Shown: positions 11,677 through 24,559, counted from the stretch's first letter. The stretch is DNA of 64,000 bases from Heterobilharzia americana (GCA_944470555.2 OX104134.1:98450701-98514700), one strand, 5' to 3'. The notes: a model not told the origin generated them from the letters alone. Program-made: numbers and translations.

Positions 11677-12006
11677 TCCTGAACCTGAGGATGATGTAGC
11701 TGTTTTGAACGATCTAGTTAATAGTATTAGTAAACATAGCTTATTCCAGCAACTTACAATGAGTTATTAGACGCGTCAGCAAACTGAGGAAGTGTATGTC
11801 ATGAAATTCGGATTGTTTTGAGTCCTGAAGGGGATTATCATCGCAGATTAACATCAAGTGGGGAACGTTTGAGAACGGTTGCAACGGCCGCATTATATGG
11901 CAAATCGACAGCAGTAGAAAGCGTGAACTATCCAATTCCAACCCAGCGGATGAAGAGTATCGCGCTAGCTGCGAGATCTCGGAGTCATAACCTCAATCTT
12001 TCTTGA
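11677..12006 (+). other. Two unidentified coding-like frames, possible exon
   Basis: After a pyrimidine-rich tract and CAG at 11,674-11,676, one frame reads PEPEDDVAVLNDLVNSISKH and SLFQQLTMSY to a stop at 11,768-11,770. A second frame, open from 11,788 to the stop at 12,004-12,006, contains SPEGDYHRRLTSSGERLRTV and ATAALYGKSTAVESVNYPIP. Both have balanced, protein-like composition in otherwise A+T-biased DNA, with acidic/charged residues and G+C-richer codons. I do not recognise either. They could be host exons, a decayed gene or part of an unfamiliar transposon. No start codon or downstream donor is secure. Confidence 0.3.
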
Positions 12007-12678
12007 AGTCATGGTTAAGCAACGACTTCCGTTTCAAACGCCAACGAAGTAATTATAAACTGTCTCCAAGTTTTTAATGGTTTTCCAACTGATCGCATTC
12101 TGTGATGAAAACCATCTACAAACCAGTTAGTCCCCCAGAAACCCTCACATGATCTGTTAGCTTCTTTCATAGATTAGTCTTACTACAACATGTCTCTTTA
12201 CTCCTTTCTCACTTCGAGACAAAAATAAAATAAATCGTTTGTGATGAAAGAACAAAATGATTATCGATTCTCTGAGAAAAAACAGAATTCTTTTGAAAAT
12301 GAGTGAAGTAATTTACACAAAATGTCAAAAACACAGAAGTGATGACTTAAAACGAAACTAGTTGTCTTTTTACAGACTTTTGTAAGTGAAGAAAAATGTC
12401 ATGAAAATAATGTGAGAGCAAACATCAAAAAAGGGTGAGTGAAATTGAATTTAGCGGATGATACTCAATGCTCACTAAAATCATGCATGAGACAAATTAG
12501 ACGGAAGTTAATCACAAATCTGCTTCGAGTTCACTAGGTAACGTCTATCTTTGTTCTCTTTGCAGACCCCTTCATTCGGAGAAATAATGTCTTAATGAAT
12601 AGGTAGTCGAATTCAGACCAATAACTAGTTATTACTGTTCCATGTAACATCGGTAAGTTGCTTTATTCCTGTTTATAG

Positions 12679-12733
12679 AGGGCGAGAATCAGCATTGATC
12701 TTCTTGAAACTATGGAGGATTATGACAGTGAAG
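12679..12733 (+). CDS. Candidate 55-nt internal exon, unknown gene
   Basis: A T-rich tract ending GTTTATAG (to 12,678) precedes a 55-nt segment, followed by GGTAAATG with a donor-like GTAA at 12,734. One frame encodes RARISIDLLETMEDYDSE with one base over. The balanced acidic/hydrophobic composition and good splice borders on both sides make a real exon possible. No partner exon could be confirmed; the coding-like block at 11,677-12,006 lies about 0.7 kb upstream on the same strand. Confidence 0.3.
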
Positions 12734-13862
12734 GTAAATGATAGTTGCAGCGCCTACTGAGCAGTTACTTCACTTCATTGTGACCAGTCTTGTGGCATTT
12801 TAAGTCTTATTTTCAAATTAACCTCATGGAGATTTTTCCTGTGTTGACATGGTCTTCGATCAGTACAAAGGACCTGATGACTCTACTGGTTGGCATTTCG
12901 CGATTGGTTCCTGTGTCTTCCACTGTATTTGATTTAGTTAACGTTTATTCAGTCCTATCACTAATCCCATCAACTTGAAGTGTTTTTGAACTTCTGAAGA
13001 CGATGATCGTATTTTTCAGCATTATGATTAGTGTTTGAAGCGTTTTCGAACATGGCGCGACACATTACATCAATCGTATATACCTAGAAGGAATAGTCAT
13101 TTAGTCTACCTAAGCTTACTGAAGAATGACGCTAAAGCTTGCAGTGAGGAACATTCGCAGCTCACTGTTTGTAATTTCTCATTGTTTCTAGGCCTTTATA
13201 TCATATTTATTAGTATCAAGTAGTCAGGATGCCGAAACAAAATAATCGATTCTGGAAGATAGATAGGGGTACAATCCAACCTACGGTTATGTCTCTGATT
13301 GCAGAACTGAGTGCTAACATGGGTACAAATCTTACAGAGGATATCCCTTCTTTTGAGGTTGCAGATATGACTTACTGATGAGTACCGAGAAGAATCGAAC
13401 CGAAGTCGAGCAGAGTTTTCTGCGGTTTGATTCCATCCAACTAACATCTTTATCTATCAGCATATCGAGATGGCGGCTCTCCTAACTTAGCGACCACATT
13501 GCAAAGTGGTTCCAGCTGGGTTCCAGCAGCACATAGGACAAGATAACATGAAGTTGGTTACCCCCCTGGGTAATATTATTTGATTATTCTACTGTGATCA
13601 TGCTGCCAAAAATACACGCAGTGACTACGGTGTAACTGAGGTTCATTTAACTGTTGCTAAAAAGTGTTTGAGACTGTTCAAAGTTGTAGGATTGTGTAAA
13701 CACACTGTAACAGCCTTAGTGTACTGTTACCATGTGACCAGTACTTCATAAAGTGGTGTGCGTTGGTACCAAATTAACTAGCAATTTACCTACGTGTAAG
13801 AAGTGATAACAAAAGACAAACAAGAAGACGCTTTCAGATAGTTACACAGACGCCCAGAACAG

Positions 13863-13900
<38 letters not shown>

Positions 13901-14569
13901 ATGTAAACCAGAATTGCTTTAAAGAAAATACAATAATTCAACGCTCTTCATGTGGGTGGACTACAGACTGTATGAATGAATCCGATAATCAGCAATAGAC
14001 AGACGTGAAATAGCGGTCTCCAGTGGACAGATGCCTACACGTTAAAACAAACCTAACAGGATTAAGATGACCCGTTAACGCCTTATTTAGTAATCCAGTT
14101 AATATTAGTGAAAGAAACAAGAAGATAGGTACAAAGGAAGGGATGTTGATTTTCAAGCAGTGGGACAGTAGTCGTTAAATATGGTATACCTTGCGCTAAA
14201 ACCGTCATTTCCAAAATCTGCTTCTTTCTTGATGTGCTCTTTATACACCTGCCTTGTCTCTTGCGTTTCTTAGGGCAGAATCTTTACTCATTGCTCGCAA
14301 TTCCCTATGATTTCTACCACCCTCTCAACATATACTACTTATATTCATTCTTATCAGCAACGCCCACCACACTGGGATATTTAAATTATTCATTTATTCA
14401 AAATATAAAAGTATTTCGTGCCAAAAAGGTGGACAACAATATTAATTACAAGTACACTTCTAAGTCTTCCCTCCCAGTTTGAGGATTGTGCTCACAATTA
14501 AGAAGTATTGTAAAACTCGGTTATACATAATTCAATACTGAAATCTTCCATCTAGAAGATAAAATGCAG
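12734..14569. other. Unassigned DNA with one AT microsatellite
   Basis: No supportable gene. It contains an AT dinucleotide run at 13,865-13,897. The open frames at 12,790-12,978, 13,035-13,223 and 14,234-14,482 (plus) and 13,196-13,447 (minus) show no domain signals. Confidence 0.5.
13865..13897. repeat. (AT)n microsatellite
   Basis: About 33 bases of perfect alternating A and T, the shortest of three long AT runs in the window. Confidence 0.95.
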
Positions 14570-14905
14570 TGAATACAGAAATCCGATTCTGAATGGCCAG
14601 TTCACTTGTTTCTGTACCTCTGCATCCCTTGGCGAAAAATGAAATTTGGTGAAGTGCCTCGTTTATAATGCAAAGTTGGATATTTTATGCAGCCTGCTTA
14701 GTGTGAATGAGTATCCCACCAAGTTAGTGACTTGGAACATGAATGGCAAAAGAGATGAAGTAAGGGCGATAGAAGTTTCTAAGAGACTTATTTCCTTCAA
14801 AGTGAGATCCAGAGGTAACGTCATCTACGAGATTGCAACGCAACGTCTTAGAAGGTCCATTCAGACTGCATTCAGCCCTACACACTTCTATGATATCATC
14901 TAAAG
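14570..14905 (+). mobile_element. Penelope-like element remnant P4 (linker region)
   Basis: The frame reads ILNGQFTCF, then NLVKCLVYNAKLDILCSLLS, VNEYPTKLVTWNMNGK and IYEIATQRLRRSI to a stop at 14,901-14,903. This matches the PLE stretch between the RT catalytic core and the endonuclease: a WNGQY-type motif, NLVxxLxxRA, NGYPxKFIxxNM, then RLRR. There is one in-frame stop near 14,640. Neither the catalytic box nor the GIY-YIG core is recognisable. Confidence 0.72.
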
Positions 14906-16451
14906 TCTGGCAATATTAACTCCAGGATGCAAAGATAGGCTTCCTGGCTTTCCTTTTCCGGACACAGTTATCACTTTAACTGATTAATGGAGGCTAGGAG
15001 CATAGAGGACAAAACTCGACAATTGTATGGTAGAACAGCTTAGTCTCATCCATCATGACTAGGCAATGGAGAGATAAGGGCGGTAAAAAGTTCAGTGCTT
15101 GCCTATTTGGTGGATATCAGTCATCAAGGGAACACAAGTAATCCTTTTTCAATTATCCATTCTACACGACTTCACGAGGTGTACATTTTTGTCCATTGTA
15201 AAAAGGTAGAAGTCACGTACGAGATAAGTGTTTGTATGCAGAATAAATATGAGCAGCCCTTAGTAACCTACTAGTAGACCAAACTCGATTACAGCAGATT
15301 TTCCCCTCTGTTCAGATGACATTATCCATCCGCCTATTCTTACGTAACTTTTTATTGTTAATACGTGATAACTTGCTGAAAATCCTTTGCTTTTTATGTA
15401 AATTGTTGTACAATCAGCAAAATAACGTGTTTCACAACATGTGACAATTCTGTCAACCCTATTTACCAGCTTACATCTTCATTCTTGCAATTCTTGGCTT
15501 CATCAGTGATTATTTTTATTTGGAGTTGTGAGAAGAGACACATCTATGCATCCCTTCTTTCAATATAGGGGTAGAACTTGAGCATTTTAGTAGTATTTAA
15601 TTTCCTTTATATTTTATTTCTTGAATATTTTATACAGTGAAGCAGTTTTACTTACGGTATAGAGTTTTGAATAGAATGTATTGTTCATAGTCACATAAAA
15701 GCAACTCCCCAAATTATGTTCCCCCCACTTCACGTCTCCCTCGTATAGACGGTGGGATTCTGAACAGACTCGAAGGAGGTATCAAGTTATTCCTATTGTA
15801 TGTGGTCGGTGTTGCTTTTGTAAACAATGCTTCAGTAATCAATGACTTTCCTCAACCTGATAAGTTAGTTTTAAGGACTGTCAGTTTGTTCTATCTCAGT
15901 GGCTGAGCTCTCCTGTGCATTTATTACACTACTAAGACCTACGGTTCTACATTTGGTCAAGATTTTATATTTGAACTCACAGTCGTCGTATGGCATTTAG
16001 TAAACCTTATCATTTTATCTTATATGCTCTAAAGGATCTTCCAACCTAAAAAACCTGTTTCTTAGTGAGTTTCTTGATTTGAATGTGACCCTAATCCTAC
16101 CTCTATTGAGAACTTTCTAAAGCGCGCTGTTCATATGGAAATCTTCAGTTCTCACTTATTATTTCTGCCCTTGTCTTTATGGGAATAACTTGTGTGTGTT
16201 ACTCCTCTTTTTCTTTAAATTTCCTATACATTTATGGATTTTTTTATGAGGATACTTATTTGGTACCAAGGTTCCTTTTATGTGTCTTATTTCCTACTTT
16301 AGATTTGCTGTTTTACTACTCAGACATTTACCTCTGTTATTTAAATATTTCATTAAACTTACTTTAGCTTGCATGATATGAGATGAACTGAGCTCAGAGT
16401 ACCATTTCAAATGCGTAGGTTTTCTGCAAAAGGATTCACTTAACGCCTGTT
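14906..16451. other. Unassigned A+T-rich DNA
   Basis: Nothing recognised on either strand. The plus frame at 16,179-16,367 is T-rich low-complexity coding and I do not treat it as a gene. Confidence 0.5.
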
Positions 16452-17340
16452 TCAGATATTTGGAAAATTCTGATATTTAACGCTTTTAATCGAATTTACA
16501 GTTACAGTCTTCAACACAAACCTGGTGGATGTGTCTTTTGGAAGAGCAGAAGGCATCCAAGTAACGTATCCACATGAAAACAAACACTCATACTCGAGCA
16601 TTCTGTTAAAGCAAACCCCCGTTCTTAAACCGATCGGTGTTATCCCAGAACCCTCGCAGCTGTCAGGCTCAACACGTCCCCACTCACCTGGTTTGTTTAT
16701 TGTACTCACCTCACCACGTGCACAAGTTGGTTGGGCGCGTCTCACTGGGGTCTCCATACCCCTCGTAGACAAAAGTAGCTACCCTTCTTGGAAAGACATT
16801 CCTGTAAAAAGCCTGGTCCGTGAACTCCTAATGCTAACAGATTCACAACGGTAGCTCTCTTCAAACTACTGAAATACAACCAAGGCTAGGGCTAACGACC
16901 CCGCATACCACACTAAATATCACCCGTCTTCCCGATGCAGAATTATACCCCTCACTAAGAATTGCCTGAGCAACAATGACCATCGGAATTAGGAAGCTGA
17001 ATTCACTTTACTTTTCGGTCTTGCTACTCGCAGTTTAGTGGGAGGAATCTTGATAGCTAGCGAAACCATCCATGCTTTGGAGAACTACTCCACTGATCTT
17101 ACGCATATAGGTGTCGTTAATTGTGGTATTTGTCAACCCAACTTTGTAGTGCATTGATTAGCATCCAGCTGAGCTACAGTCATATGCAACTAGGCTCTGC
17201 GCTTTGTCCCAAGGGCATATAACATCCACAGTTTTAACGAGCCAGCAACAGAAATCCAGGACTACATAACCGTACCACACAGAACTTCACTTTGACGCCT
17301 TGGTATGAGCTGATCAATGCTTCCCAGAGGTTTTTAGTTA
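16452..17340. repeat. G+C-elevated block of unknown origin
   Basis: Base composition rises sharply above the surroundings, especially at 16,520-16,860. There, two overlapping open frames on opposite strands exceed 100 residues (plus 16,525-16,854, minus 16,452-16,772). The DNA to 17,340 keeps a similar texture. I see no RT, integrase or endonuclease motif and no terminal repeats. The composition suggests an inserted element or part of one, rather than host intergenic DNA. Confidence 0.4.
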
Positions 17341-18985
17341 CTCCCCTACAAAAGAAGTAATATAACCACAAAAATAGGATGTGAAAGTTGTGGAATCAGA
17401 TTTGTTACGAGTATGGCCAATAAGTTCAAAATGTCTTCCAGTTAATTATACTGTTTCAACGTGTGAAGTATTCAACAAATATGTTTTCGTTTTCATAATG
17501 CTATCTGACGAAATTAGTTTATTTCCTTATTTATTTGTACAGATGTTAAATTCGAAGTGTAGATCAGTATGTTGTTTGATGTGAACTTTTTACAACATTT
17601 ATTTAACAACATAGATGAACTTTCATTATGTCTTTACAAAAAAATTCCTTACTAAATTTATGTAAACAAATTTCTCGAAAATGATTACTATTATTTAGTG
17701 TAGTTGGAAGTAAAACAAAACCAAGAAGAAACTACATGTGTTGTGTTTTTTGTTGTCAGAACGAAAACCGAAAAGTGGCTGACTGGCTGACAAGCAAGGA
17801 AGATGCTAACTGAATGAAAACAAACTGATGATTGTCCTTATTTATGTATGTATGTGCATGCGTCATGTTCTCTTTTCACCTTAATACCTAGGAGAGTGTT
17901 TTTTTATATTGTTGATAGAAAAATTCCTATGGCGTTATCTTTCTAAAAGCTTGTAAACATTACGAACGACAAGGTCGCATAATTTTACAGCAAAGTTAAA
18001 ATATGATATATTAATTAGTGCCTTTTCTTGAAAAAAATTCTTCGAAATAGTAGATAGTGATAAACGCTATCATATATGATGGTGATTTGATGTTCTCTGA
18101 TTCTTGGCATTTTGTCACATGTATATTTGCCTATTCCCGTGATCTGCATGATATTATCATCATTTTCAGAAACGGTTTTGATGATAATTCTACACCAGTT
18201 GCAGAATTATACAAGTCACTAATTACTGAGTAACTTGTAAGTTCTATACCTTTCAGTTCCAAAGAGATAATCGATTAGGTGGCTGATGATTCATGCTAGT
18301 TGATAAAAGTAGCTAAGTGATGCAGCAGACTTCAGAATCAGCCTAATTCACTGAAGATCATCTTTCACGAGGAGCTATTCAAAAAGATAAAAGAAAACAA
18401 AAGAAGACTTTGACTGACGAAGAATGTCATTCATATTCTAAATATCCTCTGAGAGTGAAATTGTTGAAATTTCTTACTGCTGGAGTTTTCTTATTCCTAT
18501 TGCATACTAAATTAGGAGATGCTTTTTGTTGGTATTGGGATTGAAATATGCAGAAATAATTTTGACACTTTTCGTTTACTTTCAAGACGATGGATCGCTT
18601 GATGGAAGTCAGCTAATTTGTTGCTCTTAGTACTTTGTCTGTCAGAAAAGTGTCTCTCAACAAGAATGAATAATGGGTACATTCAGTAATCTTGAACTAT
18701 TCATACCAGTTTAAGATTATTTTTCGAGTGTTTCGAATCGATTTAACTACACCTGAAGTATCGAAGTATGCAGTTTTATGTATGCGGCTCCCATGGTATT
18801 TGCTAAATTACGTCATATCTACTATCGGTGATGTATTCGAATGCCTATTGAACGATGAGTTTACTACTTTTCAGACCACTGTGTTCTATTATAAGGCTGT
18901 GAGACATGTCTATCGAAAGTTTATTTGGGAATGTGATAGGTTTTAGACCGCAAGTGTCTTTGAACCAGTGTTCGCAAGTGTCGGA
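17341..18985. other. Unassigned A+T-rich DNA
   Basis: No gene recognised. The plus frame at 18,692-18,946 (84 codons) has no domain signature and ends just before an RTE fragment. Confidence 0.5.
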
Positions 18986-19260
18986 AGTAGTGTACGAGCA
19001 ATGTCGATGTTAGGCTAACAGTAATACTCAAGGCAACCAGGTCAGTCATTTGATGGCTTCGTGTACCTGAGGCAACTAATGTGTCTTAGACATGTGTTGG
19101 GTATGCCGAGGCATCGCCTGTTTTAGCGTGCAACGTGAAGCAAAGTAGGATTCAGGTGAAAGAAGGAAGGCTTAGAATGGTCCAGAAAAAGACATGGCCA
19201 CAGTCTGTGTAGTCTCCGACTGTTGGTCTGAGTCATGAAAAAAGGTAATAGCTGCTTAAC
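18986..19260 (+). mobile_element. RTE-like family B, decayed 3' fragment B1
   Basis: Across several stops the translation reads LRHVLGMPRHRLF, then a stretch matching family B residues GWKKARGG...TWHQCMKSL...VGLSHV. It corresponds to the C-terminal region after the RT in the near-complete copy at 58-61 kb. No RT catalytic sequence remains. Confidence 0.65.
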
Positions 19261-20454
19261 TCGGGTCATCGAAATTTGAAATTCAATAGTTGAAAACTCT
19301 TTATGATATGACTGAAAATCAGTTACAGTTTCTCAGTTTTATTCACTCTTTGACATCTTCGGAAGTTTAAACACTTACCCTGAACTTCATTCCTGATAAG
19401 TCTGTTTCCCTCCATACACTTCTGTGAGCCATAATTTGACTCTTTTTCATCCGGTAGTTCTTTACTGGTTGCTGGGAAGCTTATTGTCTTCAACTGACAA
19501 ACACCTGAGCAACGTTTTGAGTTGGTTTCCTCTGTCTGCCTGCCTTTTGTAGAGCCCTTAAAATATATTTCTGCTACATGAGGAGTAGAACTGACAGACT
19601 GTTTAATTATTTTTACAATGATTTCTAACCTTATTTTGTATATTGAATATCTACGGATTTATGATCAGAGATGTCATTCACCATACTATCTGCAATACAG
19701 AAGTAACTATATCTCTAGCATTTTAATTATCATAGCAAATAGTTAAATCTGAGCTTATGGACATTCTAAGGCTTTTTTTCTCTTCAAGTTTGTATTTTCT
19801 TGAGTAGAATTCTGAACCACAATTTCAACATTATATCTAGTATGGTTTCACAACGAGATATCCTTCCTCTTTGTTTTCCTTTTCCACTAAGTAAAGTGCA
19901 TTTACGAGCTGTGACATATCATTCAGACATACTTGACAAGTTTGAAAGCAATCAGGCAGCTGGGACAGAGACATACTCTATCTAAATGAAAGTGACATAA
20001 ACCTTTTGTAACTGCTACAGAACTACTCATATTTTAGCAATCATGCACATATCCATGAAGTTAAGAATTCAAAATGTTGATGATAGCATCAGTAACTCAA
20101 GTAATGGACATACTGGAAACAGCCTGTAAACATATTCATCATTAGATTTGTTTATTTGAACTGTTAGTTATGAGATGCAGCAATGGAACACTAAGAGGAT
20201 ATGCCCATAGAAAACCCACGTAGACAGGACAGACTAATAGATTCTTCAGTTATGTACAGCTTACAAGGAAATAAAATCACATTCACTCACTCTGCTATCG
20301 AACACAGATCGTGTGCAAATTGAAAGTGAATTCTTAAGAAGGAAACCTGAGGAGATATGCACATTCAGTCATCAACTAAGTTTATAAGACGACTTTGCGC
20401 GTTAATGTAAATTTTAAAGGTGATATGGTATCAAACATCCTGTAAAATAGAAGT
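19261..20454. other. Unassigned A+T-rich DNA
   Basis: No gene, RNA or recognisable repeat. The plus frame at 19,800-19,985 carries no signature. Confidence 0.5.
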
Positions 20455-20560
20455 AGTATTCACCATCGACTGACATCAGTCGGGGAACCATTGGAAATCT
20501 AGGAGCCCTGGACAACTGCTTTGTCCTAGTATTTTGTGAACAAAGATTCGTTAATCATTC
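20455..20560 (-). repeat. SINE-like repeat S2, partial copy
   Basis: On the minus strand it reads ACTAGGACAAAGCAGTTGTC, then a GATTTCCAATGG segment and a CTGATGTCAG segment. This order recurs in the S2 copies at 21,715, 31,614, 39,075 and 55,385. The AGGACAAA part resembles the stem II plus GAAA portion of a hammerhead. Confidence 0.6.
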
Positions 20561-20727
20561 TCTCAGTCTGTATTCAAGTTCATTGGACTTCAGCGCAGTT
20601 ATTTTGTCCGACTGTATTGTGAATAGTTGTGCAGCAGTGAGGAAATTTTAATGATTGAGGTTTTTTCTAGATTATTGATCATAAAGAGATGTATCATTAT
20701 AAATGTGGCTGAGATTTTATCCTTCAA

Positions 20728-20800
20728 TAGCCTCACTGGACAATAACCAGTTTGTCATTATTCAGTTCTCAATGCTGATACAATTCTTTCGATTATTTTT
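20728..20800 (+). repeat. Copy of dispersed repeat R1 end
   Basis: Contains CACTGGACAATAACCAGTTT and further diverged similarity to the R1 block at 4,845. Its right edge lies close to the start of the coding-like region at 20,822. Confidence 0.5.
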
Positions 20801-20821
20801 CACTATTAAGTGATAGGGATT

Positions 20822-21358
20822 CTGATTGCTGAAAAAGTCAAAGTCCTCCCGAAGTTGCACATACGCGATGTTGATGAATATTAAAAAGCAAGAGACCCAG
20901 ATAGAGCAAAGCTTATTGTCAACTACCTCCGAGAACCACGAAGTTTCAGCGAAAATATATTACCCGTGACGCTAGCTGACTTGCTGGTGAAGAAAAACAT
21001 TTGCCGATGCCATCAAATGATAATATTCGCGCTACATCTCGAAATTAAAAAGTTGGAACAAACGGGTACTTCGGTTCAAACCCAGTGGCTAAATGACAAC
21101 GTTCTTGCTGTAAGGCTTGACAAACTTGGGTTGGATTTCTTGTGTAGTCGTGGATATATGCTGCTGAAGACTCTCTTACTGGCACGAAAAACAGTTGATC
21201 AATGCTCCCAGGCTTTCACTGGTTCTCAAGTTAGTGTCAATTCAGGATTAAAATCTCCTTTGAAACAACTCACTTCCAAAATACCCTGCAAACTGAACAC
21301 AGAAACTGATATTTTTTCGAAAATCAAAACATTATCAACTTATTTACGATTACTCTGA
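20822..21358 (+). pseudogene. Unidentified coding-like region with one in-frame stop
   Basis: One frame runs from about 20,822 to a TGA at 21,356-21,358, broken only by TAA at 20,882-20,884. Before the stop it reads LIAEKVKVLPKLHIRDVDEY; afterwards KARDPDRAKLIVNYLREPRS, then SENILPVTLADLLVKKNICR, and further on LDKLGLDFLCSRGYMLLKTL. Composition is protein-like, with no low-complexity bias. There is no obvious membrane segment; a CRCH cluster is present. I cannot place it in a family. It could be a processed or decayed host gene, an exon, or part of an unrecognised transposon. The R1 repeat ends just upstream. Confidence 0.4.
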
Positions 21359-21714
21359 TGAAGAATTTTACTTCAATCTAGACGGATGGATAATTTTGTC
21401 AAGTGCTGTTCAACTCTAATTGTATAATCAAGTAGGCGGTGATGAATAAAATAGAATGAAAAAATTTCTCCTTCCTTCTTCTGCATAAATATGTATGAAA
21501 TGAAATGAAGTTCAATCGCTTTTATCATTCGCTTTTTCATTCCTCCTTATTATCAAGTACAATGTACATTTCTGCTTTCAATAGTTCACGCTTTCTAACT
21601 ACTGTTTATTCGTGATAAAGCGCTATCATTATTCAAGACCAGCTGAGAGAGAAAGTATTTTCCCTCACTTCCAACTTAGCTGACTTGATTCTGACCTACT
21701 GACTGAGCGATAAG

Positions 21715-21870
21715 TTGCTTAACGTGTGAAGTGACAGTCCTCAGGTCGATCTTATATGGAGTTATGGTCTCCCACTCCTGAGGAGCCATTGGCTAAAACT
21801 AAACTTCTGTTCAGTGCTCTTCGGATTTCAATGGTCTTCTGGTTAACGCTGATATGTCACTTTCTGTCAC
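21715..21870 (+). repeat. SINE-like repeat S2 copy
   Basis: Contains CTCCTGAGGAGCCATTGGCT, then AAAACT and the segment CAGTGCTCTTCGGATTTCAA, in the same order as the other S2 copies. The CTGAGGAG...AAAAC arrangement resembles a worn hammerhead core (CTGATGAG...GAAAC). Confidence 0.6.
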
Positions 21871-22859
21871 TCTACCTTCTTTTATGAAGCAAGCTACGTC
21901 GAAAGTTACCTGTGATTGCTGTTACCGTTTCTAAAATAACATATGACAGCCACGTTTTGAGTATGACGACAAGTGCATCAGAAGCACTATTCTTGAACGT
22001 TTGGCTAAGTTGTCTAAAAAAGAGATTCATACAGTGATTTTGTAGGCCGATTATCGAATATATCTAAATATTCTGAGTACCGTTTATTTTAAAGTTTTAA
22101 AAACAGCAGACATGTTGGCTATTATTCAGCTGAAATCAGACCTTATTGTGTGCAAAAGCAATACGTAGAGTCTTTTTCTTCACATTCGCCTTAAATAACC
22201 CATTTTCTGCGTTGCTTCTATCATATTCTTGACTTTGATGGGATGAGCAGATGGTTCGAGTTTTTTATTACTGGCTGCTATGATTAACGAACTGAAAGAA
22301 ATCCCCAACTAGTTTTATACCTAGAGTTACTCTGTGCAAGTTGATCTCATAGCCACTAACATCACACCAGCTGACTCCGAGGGAAGATGAAGTTGAACTG
22401 CTGACTTACACAATGCACAATTATTTTTATATGGAAACGCTACAGAATGAGAATAACCGCAGACATATGAAGGACATTAGTAATGGATTGGTTTTGGCTC
22501 TCATTAGCTCTGTTTACGGGTACAACAGCTGCTTTATCAGAAAAAAATTTTCATTGTTTCATTAACACTGTTACTGCTAACTCTAACATTGGTCAATTTC
22601 TGGGGCTAATTCATTGAATCTTTTCAATGTTTATGGCTGTTTACAAAAAAACGTTCATTTTCAGGGTAGATTTCGTCGTGCGTCAAGACCAGTAAGGAAA
22701 TGAGAAACATTCGGTGGCTGCATCATTCTAGTTTAAGATTCCTCAAGATTGCGCAACCACAAATGTACGAAGCAGCAAACTCTCAGTCACGAAATCTCTA
22801 GGTGATTATGTCACTGAGAGGCCATTAGGTCAAATTTCTATGGTCTTTTCTCCTACTGT

Positions 22860-22990
22860 TGCCAACTTGCACTGTGATGCTTAGTCCTAAACCCAAGCAA
22901 AACAGCTATCAAGTGACTCAGTTTTTCAGTGTTTCTCTAACTTATTTCTCAGGTCAGTGAGAACTACCCTACAGATCAATAAACGCGTAA
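22860..22990 (+). repeat. SINE-like repeat S2 copy
   Basis: Carries GCAAAACAGCTATCAAGTGA and the following TTTTTCAGTGTTTCT segment, matching the S2 copy at 31,614 (AAAACAGCTATCGAGT). Edges are approximate. Confidence 0.5.
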
Positions 22991-24559
22991 AAGCCAACAG
23001 TTGTACTCAGTCGTTGTATCCGACATTGGTATTGTGGTGGTTGAAGCTGATTGTAAGAAAAGGTATATCTGCTTGAATTTATTGTCGTCTCAATATCAGA
23101 TTCAAATTACTCACATAGTCTTTTTGGAATATTTTGTGTTGATTTCGTCTGACACTAAATATAAGATATTAAAAAAACAAACAGGTTCAAATGGGCACTT
23201 ACATTGGTTTTGACTAGCTGAATGCTTGAAATCAGGTGTATTTGTAGACCAGCAGTAGACATTAGAACGTGCTTTTTTGTCTGATCCATAACTCATAACC
23301 TAGAAGTATTTCCTCCTCTTTTATCTCCAAATCTAAAACATAACTCTGAAAGTATAACATTATCACCCATTTTGCAAGTGAATTACGGTAGTCGCCTCTA
23401 GTTAAAGGATCAAACGTTTTGTTCTCCCTTTCGTTGTAATAATCGATCTCTATTGAACAATGGATCTCTAAGTCAGATACCTCAAGCGCTAATACACGTC
23501 ACACCATCTGAAAATTGTAAGCTAGGGTGTACTTTGCATATCTCTTTACTAAACATGATCAAATCTAGTCTGGATGTAATTAAAGACATTATCGAGTTAT
23601 TCATACTGCTGGCTATATCATAAATTACTGAGGGAAAAAACTGAAGTTACGTTGTGTAAATTGGCTAAATACAAGATGACACATTTTATTAATTTACATC
23701 AACTTTGACTACGATTTCTCAAATAACTACACAAGATTGTATGAGTTACTACCACTGTGTAGGTTGTATAAAATTTGTATTAGAAATCTTGAAAGCAAAT
23801 ATAAAGTATTTCCCAAGTGACAATAAAGTGTTATTTTGTTGCTGAAAGTAACTGTAAAGACTTTCTTTGACAATGGTTGTTTTTTCTGAACGGTATAAAG
23901 AAGAACCCTAAAGTAATTTGGTTCTCCACTTAGCTAGTTTTTCATTTTAGTTTTGTATGTGTTGATTACTTTCAATGAGTTTTATGAGTACCATAGACAT
24001 GATTTCATTGTTTATTGGTTAGTTTTATGTGGATAGTAAGACCAGATAAGATAGACGGCAAGAAAATAGGCTAAAGGAAAAGTACTCAGAGGCTTATCTT
24101 TCCCTTTTCTTTTAGTCAACCGGAAAGAAGAAAAAGCATAGATAAGAATACTTATAGAAATAAAATGAACAGAATACTCTAGTTTTGCTCGCCATTTTAC
24201 GCTTTCAACGACGCCATCAAAATATTAGATAAGGTTAGACAGATTATTACTTTTTAACCTTTATCTATATTATATTTGTGAAATTTCCCGCCTTTTACGC
24301 CTAAAACGTGGTGAGAATAAATTTTATTACAATACCATAGGTTAACTTAAAAATATTCCTGCCAGTTTGGTTACTAAGTAAACATTTCTGTTGGGTATAT
24401 TCATATACCCTTGATATTTCACCAAACACTGACTATAGAAAATGCAATCGTTCAATGCATTTTTGCTAATAAATCAAAACAAGATTCCACTGGTCAGGTA
24501 ACAATGTCTGAAGTGTTTGTATGCATATATTTTACTCTTAAGCTCGAATCTCTACTAAT
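22991..24559. other. Unassigned A+T-rich DNA
   Basis: Nothing supportable. The overlapping frames at 23,001-23,213 and 23,111-23,296 oppose each other and have no signature. Confidence 0.5.

Noticed and set aside
13376..13410. CTGATGAG followed by ATCGAAC
   Set aside because: GAAC instead of GAAA and no base-pairing for stems I or III.
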